DNA of 47,794 nucleotides from Chryseobacterium gleum (GTDB lineage Bacteria; Bacteroidota; Bacteroidia; Flavobacteriales_D; Crocinitomicaceae), in assembly GCA_945897565.1 (NCBI GenBank), contig CAMDFN010000018.1, forward strand, positions 1 to 47,794, read 5' to 3'. Below the pieces are notes generated by a model. That model had not been told where the DNA came from. It ran no database searches and was given only the letters and a program-made list of their open reading frames with translations. The position numbers were made by a program, and so were the translations under genes. This document shows, in pieces, positions 7,978 to 15,736 of the stretch; within the stretch, counting starts at the first letter, position 1; each line of letters starts with the position of its first letter.

Positions 7978-10284
7978 TTATTGTTTGTCACAACAAGCCG
8001 GTTTGTCTTTTGAACAGTTCATGTTTTTCTCGCATTCCATGTTTTGCTCACATGAAGCACCATTCATCTGACATTCGGTGTTTGCTTTCGCGTCTTTTTT
8101 GTTGGCTTCAGCGCCGTTGCCCAAGATTGGGGCAATGACCAAACCAATTAAGCAGGTCAACTTGATCAGGATATTCATAGAAGGGCCTGAAGTATCTTTG
8201 AATGGATCACCAACGGTATCGCCAGTGACTGCCGCTTTGTGTGCGTCAGAACCTTTGTATGTCATTTCACCGTTGATTTCAACACCAGCTTCGAATGATT
8301 TTTTAGCGTTGTCCCAGGCGCCACCGGCGTTGTTTTGGAAAACCGCCCAAAGCACACCAGAAACAGTTACGCCTGCCATGTAGCCACCGAGCATTTCAGC
8401 GATCAATTGATTGTCAGAAGGGTAAACCAATTTACCAAGTAAAACAATAGCAATAGGAAAACCAATCGTGAGGATGCCAGGCAACATCATTTCGCGAAGT
8501 GCAGCTTTGGTAGAGATTTCTACACATTTGCCATATTCTGGTTTGCCGGTGCCTTCCATGATTCCTGGAATTTCTTTGAACTGACGACGCACTTCATAAA
8601 CCATATCCATGGCAGCTTTACCAACTGAGTTCATGGCAAGCGCAGAGAACACAACAGGAACCATTCCGCCGATGAATAACATAGCAAGAACTGGCGCTTT
8701 AAAGATGTTGATACCGTCGATACCTGTGAAGGTTACGTAAGCCGCAAATAAAGCCAATGAAGTAAGCGCAGCAGAGGCAATAGCAAAACCTTTACCGGTT
8801 GCTGCAGTTGTGTTGCCTACTGAATCTAAGATGTCTGTACGGGTACGCACTTCTTTTGGGAGTTCGCTCATTTCAGCAATACCACCAGCGTTGTCTGAGA
8901 TAGGCCCAAACGCATCGATAGCCAACTGCATCGCAGTTGTTGCCATCATGGCAGAAGCAGCGAGTGCCACACCATAGAACCCTGCAAGTGCATAGGTAGA
9001 CCAAATTGCAGCAGCAAATAACAAGACAGTAGGGAAGGTAGAGATCATGCCTGTAGCCAAACCAGCGATGACGTTTGTTCCGGCACCAGTAGAAGATTTC
9101 TGAACAATTTTCAAGACAGGTTTTGTACCCAAACCAGTATAGTATTCTGTAACGGAAGAAATAGCACCACCAACGAACAAGCCGATGAGTGTGGCATAAA
9201 ATACGCTCATTGAAGAGATGTCTTTGATGCCTTCGCCAAAGAATGTCATTTGCATTGTAGCTGGCAACATATATTGCACAAGGAAGAAACAAGCAATAGC
9301 CGTAAGGGCAATAGATACCCAGTTGCCGATGTTGAGTGCTTTTTGCACTTCCGCTTCTTTTGCAGTGTCAGAACTGATTTTAACGAGGAGCGTACCGATG
9401 ATCGAGAAGATAATACCAAAACCAGCAATTGACATTGGTAATAAGATGGGGCCAATACCTCCAAATGCGTCTTTGATACCGCCCATGTCGCTGATGACAT
9501 AATTACCGAGCACCATGGCCGCTAATACAGTGGCTACATAAGAACCAAAGAGGTCAGCACCCATACCGGCTACGTCACCTACGTTGTCACCTACGTTATC
9601 GGCGATAGTTGCAGGGTTGCGCGGGTCGTCTTCAGGTATACCAGCTTCAACTTTACCAACCAAGTCGGCACCTACGTCGGCAGCTTTGGTATAAATACCG
9701 CCACCTACACGGGCAAACAATGCGATAGACTCAGCACCCAACGAGAAACCAGCAAGGGTTTCGAGTACAATTGTCATTTGCTCAGAGTTGGTCCACTGAC
9801 CGCCCATGAAGATATTGTAGAATAAAATAAAAAAGCCTGTTAAACCTAAAACAGCTAAACCAGCAACACCCAAACCCATAACGGTTCCGCCACCGAAAGA
9901 AACTTTCAAGGCTTGTGGAAGACTAGTACGCGCAGCCTGTGTGGTGCGAACGTTCGTTTTAGTGGCGATTTTCATCCCCATGTTGCCTGCTAAAGCAGAG
10001 AAAATAGCGCCGAAAATAAAGGCAACTACAATTAATAAATGCGTTTTGACACCTGGTAGGAAGGTAATTCCGGCCAAAACAACACTTGCGATGACTACAA
10101 AAATGGCTAAAAGGCGGTACTCAGCTTTCAAAAAGGCGAGTGCGCCTTCATAGATGTAGTCTGAAATTTCTTTCATTTTTCCATCTCCTGCGTCTTGCTT
10201 TAATACCCAAGCACGCTTCATTGCCATAAATAGTAATCCGATAATTGCCATTACTATAGGCACATAAATCATCATTGACTCCAT
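7978..10284 (-). CDS. hppA: Membrane-bound ion-pumping pyrophosphatase (K+-dependent type) with Cys/Met-rich tail
   Basis: 768 residues, about 16 membrane segments. The enzyme hydrolyses PPi and pumps H+ and/or Na+ across the cytoplasmic membrane. Signature loops are present: [44 protein letters not shown] is recognisable as the substrate-binding segment, and the distal acidic cluster ends in [14 protein letters not shown]. The stretch [12 protein letters not shown] (about 490-500) carries Ala where K+-independent enzymes have Lys, so K+ dependence is expected; H+ versus Na+ cannot be fixed by eye. After the last membrane helix, residues ~723-768 form a hydrophilic tail with six Cys and several Met, not part of the core family. 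Monocistronic with clear promoter and terminator. Confidence 0.95.
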   Translation of the reverse strand: MESMMIYVPIVMAIIGLLFMAMKRAWVLKQDAGDGKMKEISDYIYEGALAFLKAEYRLLAIFVVIASVVLAGITFLPGVKTHLLIVVAFIFGAIFSALAGNMGMKIATKTNVRTTQAARTSLPQALKVSFGGGTVMGLGVAGLAVLGLTGFFILFYNIFMGGQWTNSEQMTIVLETLAGFSLGAESIALFARVGGGIYTKAADVGADLVGKVEAGIPEDDPRNPATIADNVGDNVGDVAGMGADLFGSYVATVLAAMVLGNYVISDMGGIKDAFGGIGPILLPMSIAGFGIIFSIIGTLLVKISSDTAKEAEVQKALNIGNWVSIALTAIACFFLVQYMLPATMQMTFFGEGIKDISSMSVFYATLIGLFVGGAISSVTEYYTGLGTKPVLKIVQKSSTGAGTNVIAGLATGMISTFPTVLLFAAAIWSTYALAGFYGVALAASAMMATTAMQLAIDAFGPISDNAGGIAEMSELPKEVRTRTDILDSVGNTTAATGKGFAIASAALTSLALFAAYVTFTGIDGINIFKAPVLAMLFIGGMVPVVFSALAMNSVGKAAMDMVYEVRRQFKEIPGIMEGTGKPEYGKCVEISTKAALREMMLPGILTIGFPIAIVLLGKLVYPSDNQLIAEMLGGYMAGVTVSGVLWAVFQNNAGGAWDNAKKSFEAGVEINGEMTYKGSDAHKAAVTGDTVGDPFKDTSGPSMNILIKLTCLIGLVIAPILGNGAEANKKDAKANTECQMNGASCEQNMECEKNMNCSKDKPACCDKQ

Positions 10285-10320
10285 ATTGATCTGTTAATTT
10301 GTAAATTATTAATTAGCGGG

Positions 10321-10351
10321 CAAAAGTAGCTGATTTCGCCTAAGAAAGCAA
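10321..10351 (-). promoter_or_regulatory. hppA promoter (-33/-7)
   Basis: Minus-strand TTTG ending at the TTG of 10349-10351, a 20-nt spacer, then TACTTTTG (10321-10328), an exact match to TTG-N17..23-TAnnTTTG. The leader to ATG 10284 is about 30-36 nt. Confidence 0.72.
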
Positions 10352-10422
10352 ATACGGAAACAAAAAAGAAGTGTTACGTTTTGGGGCGATTAATATGAAC
10401 AGATTATAAAAACCCTCCAATT

Positions 10423-10451
10423 AAAAAGGCCCGAAGTAATTCGAGCCTTTT
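10423..10451 (-). terminator. Terminator of the DUF5011-like lipoprotein gene
   Basis: Imperfect hairpin AAAAGGC-CCGAA / TTCGA-GCCTTTT around loop GTAA, with T-run on the minus strand, about 20 bp after the stop codon at 10472. Confidence 0.7.
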
Positions 10452-10471
10452 CTGATGTTGGTATTGAAATA

Positions 10472-11176
10472 TTATTGTTTAGTGTAAGTAGCTACGCAAG
10501 TACCGCTTCCGCCAATAAGTGGAATGGTGTTGTCATAGGTATAGGTAATGGTAATTGAATTAGCTTGGTTGTTGATGCTGCCAACTCCTGAGAACGTGAC
10601 CTGACCAAGTGTAATATCGATGGTTTGGTTCGGGATGTTGATGTTGTTGCCATTGATGAGCGCATTAGCTGTGCCGCCAAATAAATTGAACATGTTGTCG
10701 ATGATGAGTTCATTGGCAGCTGCACCTGCTGTAATCGCTGGGTCTGGTGTCAAAGGGAAGGCATTGCCACAATCGCTGGCAACGGCCCATGTGACCAACC
10801 AGTTGTCTTGGCCGATATTGACATTGACTGTGCGAGTTGCTGTAACGGTTCCGTTTTCATTGGAAGCGGTATAGGTAACTAAATAGGTTCCTTTTGTAGA
10901 TTCATCTACTTGGCTATTCGTGCTTACTGTAGCTGCAGAGCCATCTTTGTTGGTGGCAGTTGCGCCGGCGTCTGTGTAGTTAGCACCAACGTTGATGTTT
11001 GCTGGATTAGCACCATTGACTGTAATTGTGGGTGTGTATTTACAAGTGCCGTCTTCTTTTTTGGCTTCTGAATTGTAATTGACTGCGTCTTGATCCATGC
11101 AGCCTTTTTTCTTGCAACTAGATGTAGTGCCGATAAGTAGTGCCGAAAAGGCGAGTAGTGAAAGGTAAGTTTTCAT
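10472..11176 (-). CDS. Surface lipoprotein with immunoglobulin-like (DUF5011-type) domain
   Basis: 234 residues. Signal peptide with lipobox TTSSC (Cys21), so lipid-anchored. Residues ~26-46 hold a Cys-bracketed motif, CMDQDAVNYNSEA...DGTC, seen repeatedly in secreted proteins of marine Bacteroidota. Residues ~50-120 (TITVNGANPANINVGANYTD..., GTYLVTYTASNENG) match the DUF5011/HYR-like Ig fold that often sits on surface proteins. The remaining ~110 residues are beta-rich and end with a possible disulfide pair (C133, C229 region). It stands alone with its own promoter and terminator. Probably a cell-surface binding or structural lipoprotein; ligand unknown. Confidence 0.82.
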   Translation of the reverse strand: MKTYLSLLAFSALLIGTTSSCKKKGCMDQDAVNYNSEAKKEDGTCKYTPTITVNGANPANINVGANYTDAGATATNKDGSAATVSTNSQVDESTKGTYLVTYTASNENGTVTATRTVNVNIGQDNWLVTWAVASDCGNAFPLTPDPAITAGAAANELIIDNMFNLFGGTANALINGNNINIPNQTIDITLGQVTFSGVGSINNQANSITITYTYDNTIPLIGGSGTCVATYTKQ

Positions 11177-11199
11177 AGTTTTATTTGATTAATGAATTT

Positions 11200-11230
11200 C
11201 GAAATTATAAAATTGCCGGTCAATTGACAA
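11200..11230 (-). promoter_or_regulatory. Putative promoter of the lipoprotein gene
   Basis: Minus-strand TAATTTCG (11200-11207, one mismatch to TAnnTTTG) with a TTTG whose TTG is 20 nt upstream (11228-11230). It lies 24 nt before ATG 11176. Confidence 0.5.
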
Positions 11231-11260
11231 ATAAAAACGCATTTCATTTATTTTTATTGT

Positions 11261-11290
11261 AAAAAAAAACGGCGCTCCAAAGAACGCCGC
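11261..11290 (-). terminator. recA terminator
   Basis: On the minus strand, an 8-bp stem CGGCGTTC / GAGCGCCG with tetraloop TTTG followed by nine T. It lies about 20 bp after the recA stop codon. Confidence 0.9.
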
Positions 11291-11309
11291 TTCCAACCAA
11301 ACGATAGGT

Positions 11310-12338
11310 CTAGTCTTGCAACACTTCAGTCTGACCAGTCGGTGTTGCGAGCGCTTTTTTAATTTTTGCTTCTAGTTCTTCCATGAGTTCTGGATTGTCT
11401 AGAAGGAGTGATTTAATCGCATCGCGTCCTTGTCCGAGTTTGGTTTCTCCGTAAGAAAACCAAGAGCCGCTTTTCTTGAGGATGTTGAGGTCTACACCGA
11501 GGTCGATGATCTCACCTACCTTGGAAATGCCTTCGCCGTACATAATATCGAACTCTGCTTTTCTAAATGGTGGCGCAACTTTGTTTTTAACCACTTTGAC
11601 TTTGACGCGGTTGCCAATGATGTCTTCGCCGTCTTTGAGTTGCGCAGCTCTGCGGATATCGAGACGGATAGAAGCATAAAACTTAAGCGCGTTTCCGCCT
11701 GTTGTGGTCTCAGGATTACCGAACATGACACCGATTTTGTCGCGCAATTGGTTGATGAAAATACAGCAGCAGCCCGCCTTATTGATAGAGCCGGTGAGCT
11801 TGCGGAGTGCTTTAGACATGAGACGAGCTTGCAGACCCATTTGGGAATCTCCCATTTCGCCTTCAATTTCAGCTTTTGGAGTGAGTGCGGCGACGGAGTC
11901 AATGACGATGAGGTCGATGGCGCCTGAACGGATGAGGTTGTCGGTGATTTCGAGTGCTTGTTCGCCGTTGTCTGGCTGAGAGATCAAGAGGTTCGCAATA
12001 TCTACACCCAGTTTCTGAGCATAGAATTGGTCAAATGCGTGCTCTGCATCTATGAATGCGGCAATGCCACCTTGTTTTTGGACTTCGGCAATGGCGTGGA
12101 TGGCAAGTGTGGTTTTGCCCGAAGATTCAGGGCCGTATATTTCCACTACGCGTCCTTTCGGATAACCGTTGATGCCCAGGGCAAGGTCTAGGGTGAGTGA
12201 TCCTGTAGGGATGACTTCTACTTTTTCAACAGGCGCATCGCCGAGTTTCATGACGGCGCCTTTTCCAAATGCTTTGTCAAGCTTTTCCATGGTCAGTTGG
12301 AGTGCTTTGAGTTTTTCGAGGTTTTGTTCTTTAGACAT
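11310..12338 (-). CDS. recA: Recombinase RecA
   Basis: 342 residues, usual length. RecA binds single-stranded DNA and ATP, catalyses strand exchange in homologous recombination and activates the DNA-damage response. Visible: Walker [10 protein letters not shown] (69-77), the Walker B strand [13 protein letters not shown], loop L1 [17 protein letters not shown], loop L2 [30 protein letters not shown], and the short C-terminal domain. A run of three Cys (GCCCIFINQ) precedes L2. It follows bcp on the same strand by 78 bp. A perfect palindrome lies in that gap over the probable promoter, and the gene has its own strong terminator. Confidence 0.98.
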   Translation of the reverse strand: MSKEQNLEKLKALQLTMEKLDKAFGKGAVMKLGDAPVEKVEVIPTGSLTLDLALGINGYPKGRVVEIYGPESSGKTTLAIHAIAEVQKQGGIAAFIDAEHAFDQFYAQKLGVDIANLLISQPDNGEQALEITDNLIRSGAIDLIVIDSVAALTPKAEIEGEMGDSQMGLQARLMSKALRKLTGSINKAGCCCIFINQLRDKIGVMFGNPETTTGGNALKFYASIRLDIRRAAQLKDGEDIIGNRVKVKVVKNKVAPPFRKAEFDIMYGEGISKVGEIIDLGVDLNILKKSGSWFSYGETKLGQGRDAIKSLLLDNPELMEELEAKIKKALATPTGQTEVLQD

Positions 12339-12379
12339 ATCGTTTGTTGTTTTGAGCGAGGCTCGGTGAATAATTTCTA

Positions 12380-12387
12380 CAAAGTTG
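12380..12387 (-). promoter_or_regulatory. Weak -7 candidate for recA
   Basis: Minus-strand CAACTTTG differs from TAnnTTTG only in the first base. It lies about 40 nt before the recA ATG. No TTG is found at -33; that position is occupied by the palindrome at 12396-12418. Confidence 0.3.
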
Positions 12388-12395
12388 CAGGGTGA

Positions 12396-12418
12396 AGAAC
12401 GTAAACGATTTACGTTCT
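12396..12418. promoter_or_regulatory. Perfect palindrome upstream of recA, possible operator
   Basis: Two perfect 10-bp arms, AGAACGTAAA and TTTACGTTCT, separated by three bases. It starts at the bcp stop codon and covers the -33 region of the likely recA promoter. There is no T-run on either side, so it is a poor terminator. Its position suggests a binding site for a dimeric regulator of recA, but this is inference. Confidence 0.5.
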
Positions 12419-12878
12419 ACTGAAAACAGGCCAAAACTTCTTTGGCGTGGTCTTTTGTGTTGGGTTTTTCCAGTACCTTGATTAAGGTGTTGGTTTGATC
12501 AAAGATGAAAGTCATGCGGTGGATACCTTCGTATTCACGGCCCATGAATTTTTTAGGACCCCAAACACCAAATTGTTGGATGATGGTTTTGTCTGTGTCG
12601 GAGATAAGCGGAAAATTAAGTTGGTACTTGTTTACAAATTTCATGTGGGCGGCTACGCTATCGGCACTAATGCCAATGACATGTACTTGGGCGGCAAGAA
12701 GTGCTTCTTGACCGTCGCGGATACTACAAGCCTGGGCTGTACAGCCAGGGGTGTCGTCTTTGGGGTAAAAGTAGATGACTAAATTTTTGCCAGCGTAAGA
12801 TGCGCTGTCGATGGGTTCGCCGTTTTGGTCAGTGCCAAGAAAAGCTGGAAGCTTGCTTCCGAGGGGGAGTGTTGTCAT
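12417..12878 (-). CDS. bcp: Thiol peroxidase, Bcp/PrxQ-type peroxiredoxin
   Basis: 153 residues, normal for the family. It reduces hydroperoxides in the cytoplasm using thioredoxin. Peroxidatic Cys46 and resolving Cys51 are in DDTPGCTAQACSIRD, the classic atypical 2-Cys PrxQ arrangement. The catalytic Arg region (HRMTFIFDQ) and the strand QFGVWGPKKFMGREYEGI are present. It lies upstream of recA on the same strand, with its own promoter. Confidence 0.95.
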   Translation of the reverse strand: MTTLPLGSKLPAFLGTDQNGEPIDSASYAGKNLVIYFYPKDDTPGCTAQACSIRDGQEALLAAQVHVIGISADSVAAHMKFVNKYQLNFPLISDTDKTIIQQFGVWGPKKFMGREYEGIHRMTFIFDQTNTLIKVLEKPNTKDHAKEVLACFQ

Positions 12879-12918
12879 AATGCTTAAATAATAATCGGTG
12901 TAACGATGAAAAACTAAT

Positions 12919-12947
12919 CAAAAGTAAAAACTATTCACCAATAACAA
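12919..12947 (-). promoter_or_regulatory. bcp promoter (-33/-7)
   Basis: Minus-strand TACTTTTG (12919-12926), an exact TAnnTTTG, with a TTG 18 nt upstream (12945-12947). The leader to ATG 12878 is about 35 nt. Confidence 0.65.
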
Positions 12948-12968
12948 AACATCATTTGCAAAAAAGTT

Positions 12969-13364
12969 TTACTGTTGTCCGTATTTTAACAGACGAAAAA
13001 GAAATACACACCAAGAAATGATGCTAATTGCGCCTCCAATTGGCGTCACTGGACCTAAGAAACGCAAAGCATTGGCACCAAGAAAGTGTGGGCCGAGTAC
13101 CAAGCCGTAGATAGAAAAACTAAATAAAAACATGCCGATAAGCATAGGCCAAAGAATTCTTTTCATTGGAAAATCAAAGCGCTGCCTATTGATAGCGAGG
13201 ATCAGTACACCCATAGATAAAAAACCTTGATAACGCACGCCAACCTCGAAGGTCTGTAATTGTGAGGGAGCCAGCATTTCTTTTAGGGCATGTGCACCAA
13301 AGGCGCCAAATACAATTGAAAGCATGATAAATAGGCCCGCGAGAAAGGTAGTTTGTTTTTCCAT
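12969..13364 (-). CDS. DUF423 family membrane protein (YgdD-like)
   Basis: 131 residues with four hydrophobic helices (about 5-25, 42-60, 70-90, 103-125). Family signatures are present: GAFGAHALKE near the N terminus and the fourth-helix start LRFLGPVTPIGG. Members are small inner-membrane proteins of unknown role. It is divergent from the lipoprotein/apbC operon at 13412, with overlapping promoter elements in a 47-bp gap. Confidence 0.9.
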   Translation of the reverse strand: MEKQTTFLAGLFIMLSIVFGAFGAHALKEMLAPSQLQTFEVGVRYQGFLSMGVLILAINRQRFDFPMKRILWPMLIGMFLFSFSIYGLVLGPHFLGANALRFLGPVTPIGGAISIISWCVFLFRLLKYGQQ

Positions 13365-13373
13365 ACTGCGAAA

Positions 13374-13406
13374 TTGTAAAAAAAAGACAAACCAAATGTA
13401 TCTTTG
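13374..13406 (+). promoter_or_regulatory. Promoter of the lipoprotein-apbC-nifU-rlmH-menC operon
   Basis: TTG at 13374-13376, 22-nt spacer, then exact -7 box TATCTTTG (13399-13406). The box ends five bases before ATG 13412, so transcription would start at or next to the start codon (leaderless). Confidence 0.6.
13393..13400 (-). promoter_or_regulatory. -7 box of the DUF423 gene
   Basis: Minus-strand TACATTTG, exact TAnnTTTG, about 28 nt before ATG 13364. It shares its TA with the opposing + strand -7 box at 13399-13406. No TTG at -33 was found. Confidence 0.45.
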
Positions 13407-13411
13407 TGCCC

Positions 13412-13948
13412 ATGCGCTTGCTTTGTTTTTTCTTGTTGCTTGTATTTACGTTCTCTTGTGAGCAAGATAAGCCGCGTTCTTACGACTACATCCAATACAG
13501 CTCTTTAGACCTGAGTGCTTGCGATTTATCAGCGCGCATTATGTTGCCGAATGCGAGCGCTGGAATTGGCACCTCTATAAAACCGAATATCGAATACGAA
13601 ATAGGTGGGTTCAAATGGAAGCTCAGTGTCGGGCGCAATTTTACCTTATTGATCGAAGACTACGGAGATTACGCCTACCGTTTTGCCGAATTCAAACGCA
13701 AATTACTTAAGCCGAACCAATTCTTTGAGATAGAAATTGTCAGGCAAACTAATGATATACTTATTTATCGAAGAAAAGTGAAGGGCGAGTTTGTAGCGCA
13801 AAAGAATGCTAGGTTCTATATCTATGGCGTCAAGCGCATCCGAGAAAATTATTACGAAATCATGAACCGTGAACAAGGAGACACCAAAAGGGTTGTAGAT
13901 TTCATGTATTACTCCATTCAATCATTAAAAGCAAAAAATGAGCATTAA
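13412..13948 (+). CDS. Lipoprotein of unknown function, first gene of the apbC operon
   Basis: 178 residues from ATG 13412; a GTG at 13406 lies in the promoter -7 box and is not used. Signal peptide with lipobox FTFSC (Cys16), so it is membrane-anchored by lipid. The mature part is rich in Tyr, Arg and Lys with several predicted strands (for example FKWKLSVGRNFTLLIEDYGDY, FFEIEIVRQTNDILIYRRKVKG). I compared it mentally with GldH, also a small gliding lipoprotein, and see no convincing similarity. It overlaps apbC by 11 bp, so the two are translationally coupled. Function unknown. Confidence 0.75.
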   Translation: MRLLCFFLLLVFTFSCEQDKPRSYDYIQYSSLDLSACDLSARIMLPNASAGIGTSIKPNIEYEIGGFKWKLSVGRNFTLLIEDYGDYAYRFAEFKRKLLKPNQFFEIEIVRQTNDILIYRRKVKGEFVAQKNARFYIYGVKRIRENYYEIMNREQGDTKRVVDFMYYSIQSLKAKNEH

Positions 13949-15020
13949 CAGAGAAGATGTACTTGCAGTTCTAGGTAAAATTACCGAGCCCGACCTTAAA
14001 AATGATTTGGTGAGCCTCAATTTAATTGAGGAACTACTTATAAAAGATACAACCATCCAACTAGCAGTTAAAATTTCAAACCCTGCCCTCCATGCCAGAA
14101 AACGCATGCAAGAAGCCATTGAATTCAATTTAAAGCGTGTTTTTGGTCAAGAAATTCAGGTACTGTGTCAGATCCAAGGGCTAGATGCAGAAAGCCGTAC
14201 CGCGCGCAGAAAAATATTACCAGACGTCAAGCATATTATTGCTATTGCGTCGGGTAAAGGCGGTGTAGGTAAGTCTACTATTACAGCAAATTTAGCCGGT
14301 GGCTTAGCTAAAAAAGGGTTTCGTGTTGGTATTGTCGATGCCGATATTCACGGTCCTTCAATGCCCACCATGTTCGATTTAGTTGGAGAGCGCCCTCAAA
14401 TGACAGACGTCAATGGGCAATCATTGATTGCGCCAATTGAATCAAATGGCATCAAGATCTTATCGATTGGGTTTTTCACGAATCAAGACGACGCCGTGGT
14501 TTGGAGAGGCCCCATGGCTTCCAAAGCGCTCACCCAACTTTTTACGGATGCGCATTGGGGAGAGCTCGATTTCTTGCTTGTTGACCTCCCTCCCGGCACT
14601 AGCGATATTCACTTGTCTTTGATGCAAACCGTTCCATTAGACGGCGTAGTCATTGTCAGCACGCCGCAAGAAGTAGCTTTGGCCGATGCGCGCCGCGGGA
14701 TTCAAATGTTCAGACTCGATGCATTTAAAGTACCTATTTTGGGTATCGTTGAAAACATGGCCTACTTTACCCCTGCTGAATTACCCGACAACAAATATTA
14801 TATTTTTGGCCGCGATGGCGCGAAAAATTTGGCGCAGGGCATGCAAGTGCCATTTTTGGGCAGTATTCCTCTGGTTCAGGGGGTGTGTGAGGCTGGTGAT
14901 GCCGGCAGACCCGCTGTTTTTCAGCAAAATACCCCAACTACCAGTGCTTTTGAAGAATTAGTTCATAACTTTGAAACCGAACTGAATGCTATTTTAGCAA
15001 CGCGCAAACCCCAAGCATGA
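13938..15020 (+). CDS. apbC: Mrp/NBP35-family Fe-S cluster carrier ATPase
   Basis: 360 residues. The N-terminal MIP18/DUF59 domain (about 5-85) is followed by a P-loop domain with deviant Walker A GKGGVGKST (106-114), switch region VDADIHGPSMP and LLVDLPPGTSD. The family carries or inserts [Fe-S] clusters in the cytoplasm. The CxxC that bridges a cluster between subunits in enterobacterial Mrp is absent: the equivalent stretch reads ENMAYFTPAELPDNKYYIFG, as in other Bacteroidota homologues I recall. The neighbouring NifU-like gene, overlapping by 4 bp, supports a role in cluster maturation. Confidence 0.93.
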   Translation: MSINREDVLAVLGKITEPDLKNDLVSLNLIEELLIKDTTIQLAVKISNPALHARKRMQEAIEFNLKRVFGQEIQVLCQIQGLDAESRTARRKILPDVKHIIAIASGKGGVGKSTITANLAGGLAKKGFRVGIVDADIHGPSMPTMFDLVGERPQMTDVNGQSLIAPIESNGIKILSIGFFTNQDDAVVWRGPMASKALTQLFTDAHWGELDFLLVDLPPGTSDIHLSLMQTVPLDGVVIVSTPQEVALADARRGIQMFRLDAFKVPILGIVENMAYFTPAELPDNKYYIFGRDGAKNLAQGMQVPFLGSIPLVQGVCEAGDAGRPAVFQQNTPTTSAFEELVHNFETELNAILATRKPQA

Positions 15021-15259
15021 TATACAATAAAGAAGAAGTCCGCAGCAAAGTTTTAGTGGCCCTTGATCAACTTAGGCCTTTTTTGCATGCCGACGGCGGC
15101 GACATGGAGCTCATCGATATTACCGATGATGCCATTGTGCAGGTCCGACTTTTGGGCTCTTGCAGCGATTGCTCGATGTCTCAAATGACCATCAGAGGCG
15201 GACTCGAAGAAGCGCTTAAAATGGCAGCGCCAGAACTTAAAGGTGTTGTAGCGGTATAG
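15017..15259 (+). CDS. NifU C-terminal-domain Fe-S scaffold protein
   Basis: 80 residues, a stand-alone NifU_C/Nfu domain. It has the conserved LRPFLHADGGDMEL start and the CxxC that binds a [4Fe-4S] cluster between two subunits (C49 and C52 in GSCSDCSMSQMT). Such proteins accept and deliver Fe-S clusters. ATG overlaps the apbC stop (ATGA), and rlmH starts three bases after its stop, so this is one operon. Confidence 0.94.
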   Translation: MIYNKEEVRSKVLVALDQLRPFLHADGGDMELIDITDDAIVQVRLLGSCSDCSMSQMTIRGGLEEALKMAAPELKGVVAV

Positions 15260-15262
15260 CGC

Positions 15263-15736
15263 ATGAAAATCCGATTTTTTGTTGTGGGTAAAACAGCTTT
15301 CGAGGACCTCAAAGTCGGCGAACAGCGCTACCAACAACGCTTGGGTCATTACTGTTCTTTTGAACGGATAGAAATTCCTGATATCAAGAACCCAAAGGCG
15401 CTCAGCCAGACCCAAATCAAGGAAAAAGAAGGTGATCATATTTTAGCCAAAATTAACCCCACAGACTTTTTAGTTTTGCTAGATGAAAACGGAAAGCAGT
15501 TCAGTTCAGTAGATTTTGCAACTTGGTTGGCTCAAAAGCAACTACAGCACACCGGCTCTTTTGTTTTTGTCATTGGTGGAGCATATGGGTTTAGCCCAGC
15601 TGTTTATGAGCGCGCGCAATTCAAGCAATCTTTATCTCACATGACTTTCTCGCATCAGATGGTCCGCATGATTTTTCTCGAACAATTGTACCGCGCTTTC
15701 AGCATCCTCAAAGGAGAGCCCTACCACCATGCCTGA
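15263..15736 (+). CDS. rlmH: 23S rRNA pseudouridine-1915 N3-methyltransferase RlmH
   Basis: 157 residues, standard length for this SPOUT-class enzyme, which methylates pseudouridine 1915 in helix 69 of 23S rRNA using SAM on assembled 70S ribosomes. Key parts: LVLLDENGKQFSS, the SAM-binding knot FVIGGAYGFSP, and the C-terminal SHQMVRMIFLEQLYRAFSILKGEPYHH. Its last eight bases overlap the menC start. Confidence 0.96.
   Translation: MKIRFFVVGKTAFEDLKVGEQRYQQRLGHYCSFERIEIPDIKNPKALSQTQIKEKEGDHILAKINPTDFLVLLDENGKQFSSVDFATWLAQKQLQHTGSFVFVIGGAYGFSPAVYERAQFKQSLSHMTFSHQMVRMIFLEQLYRAFSILKGEPYHHA

Noticed and set aside
11430-11927. 165-codon plus-strand frame
   Set aside because: Antisense to recA, whose motifs are complete.
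12396-12418. The recA-proximal palindrome as a bcp terminator
   Set aside because: No T-run follows on the minus strand, so an operator is the better reading.
13412-13948. GldH, because it is a small lipoprotein in a gliding bacterium
   Set aside because: No GldH-like sequence beyond the lipobox; left as unknown lipoprotein.
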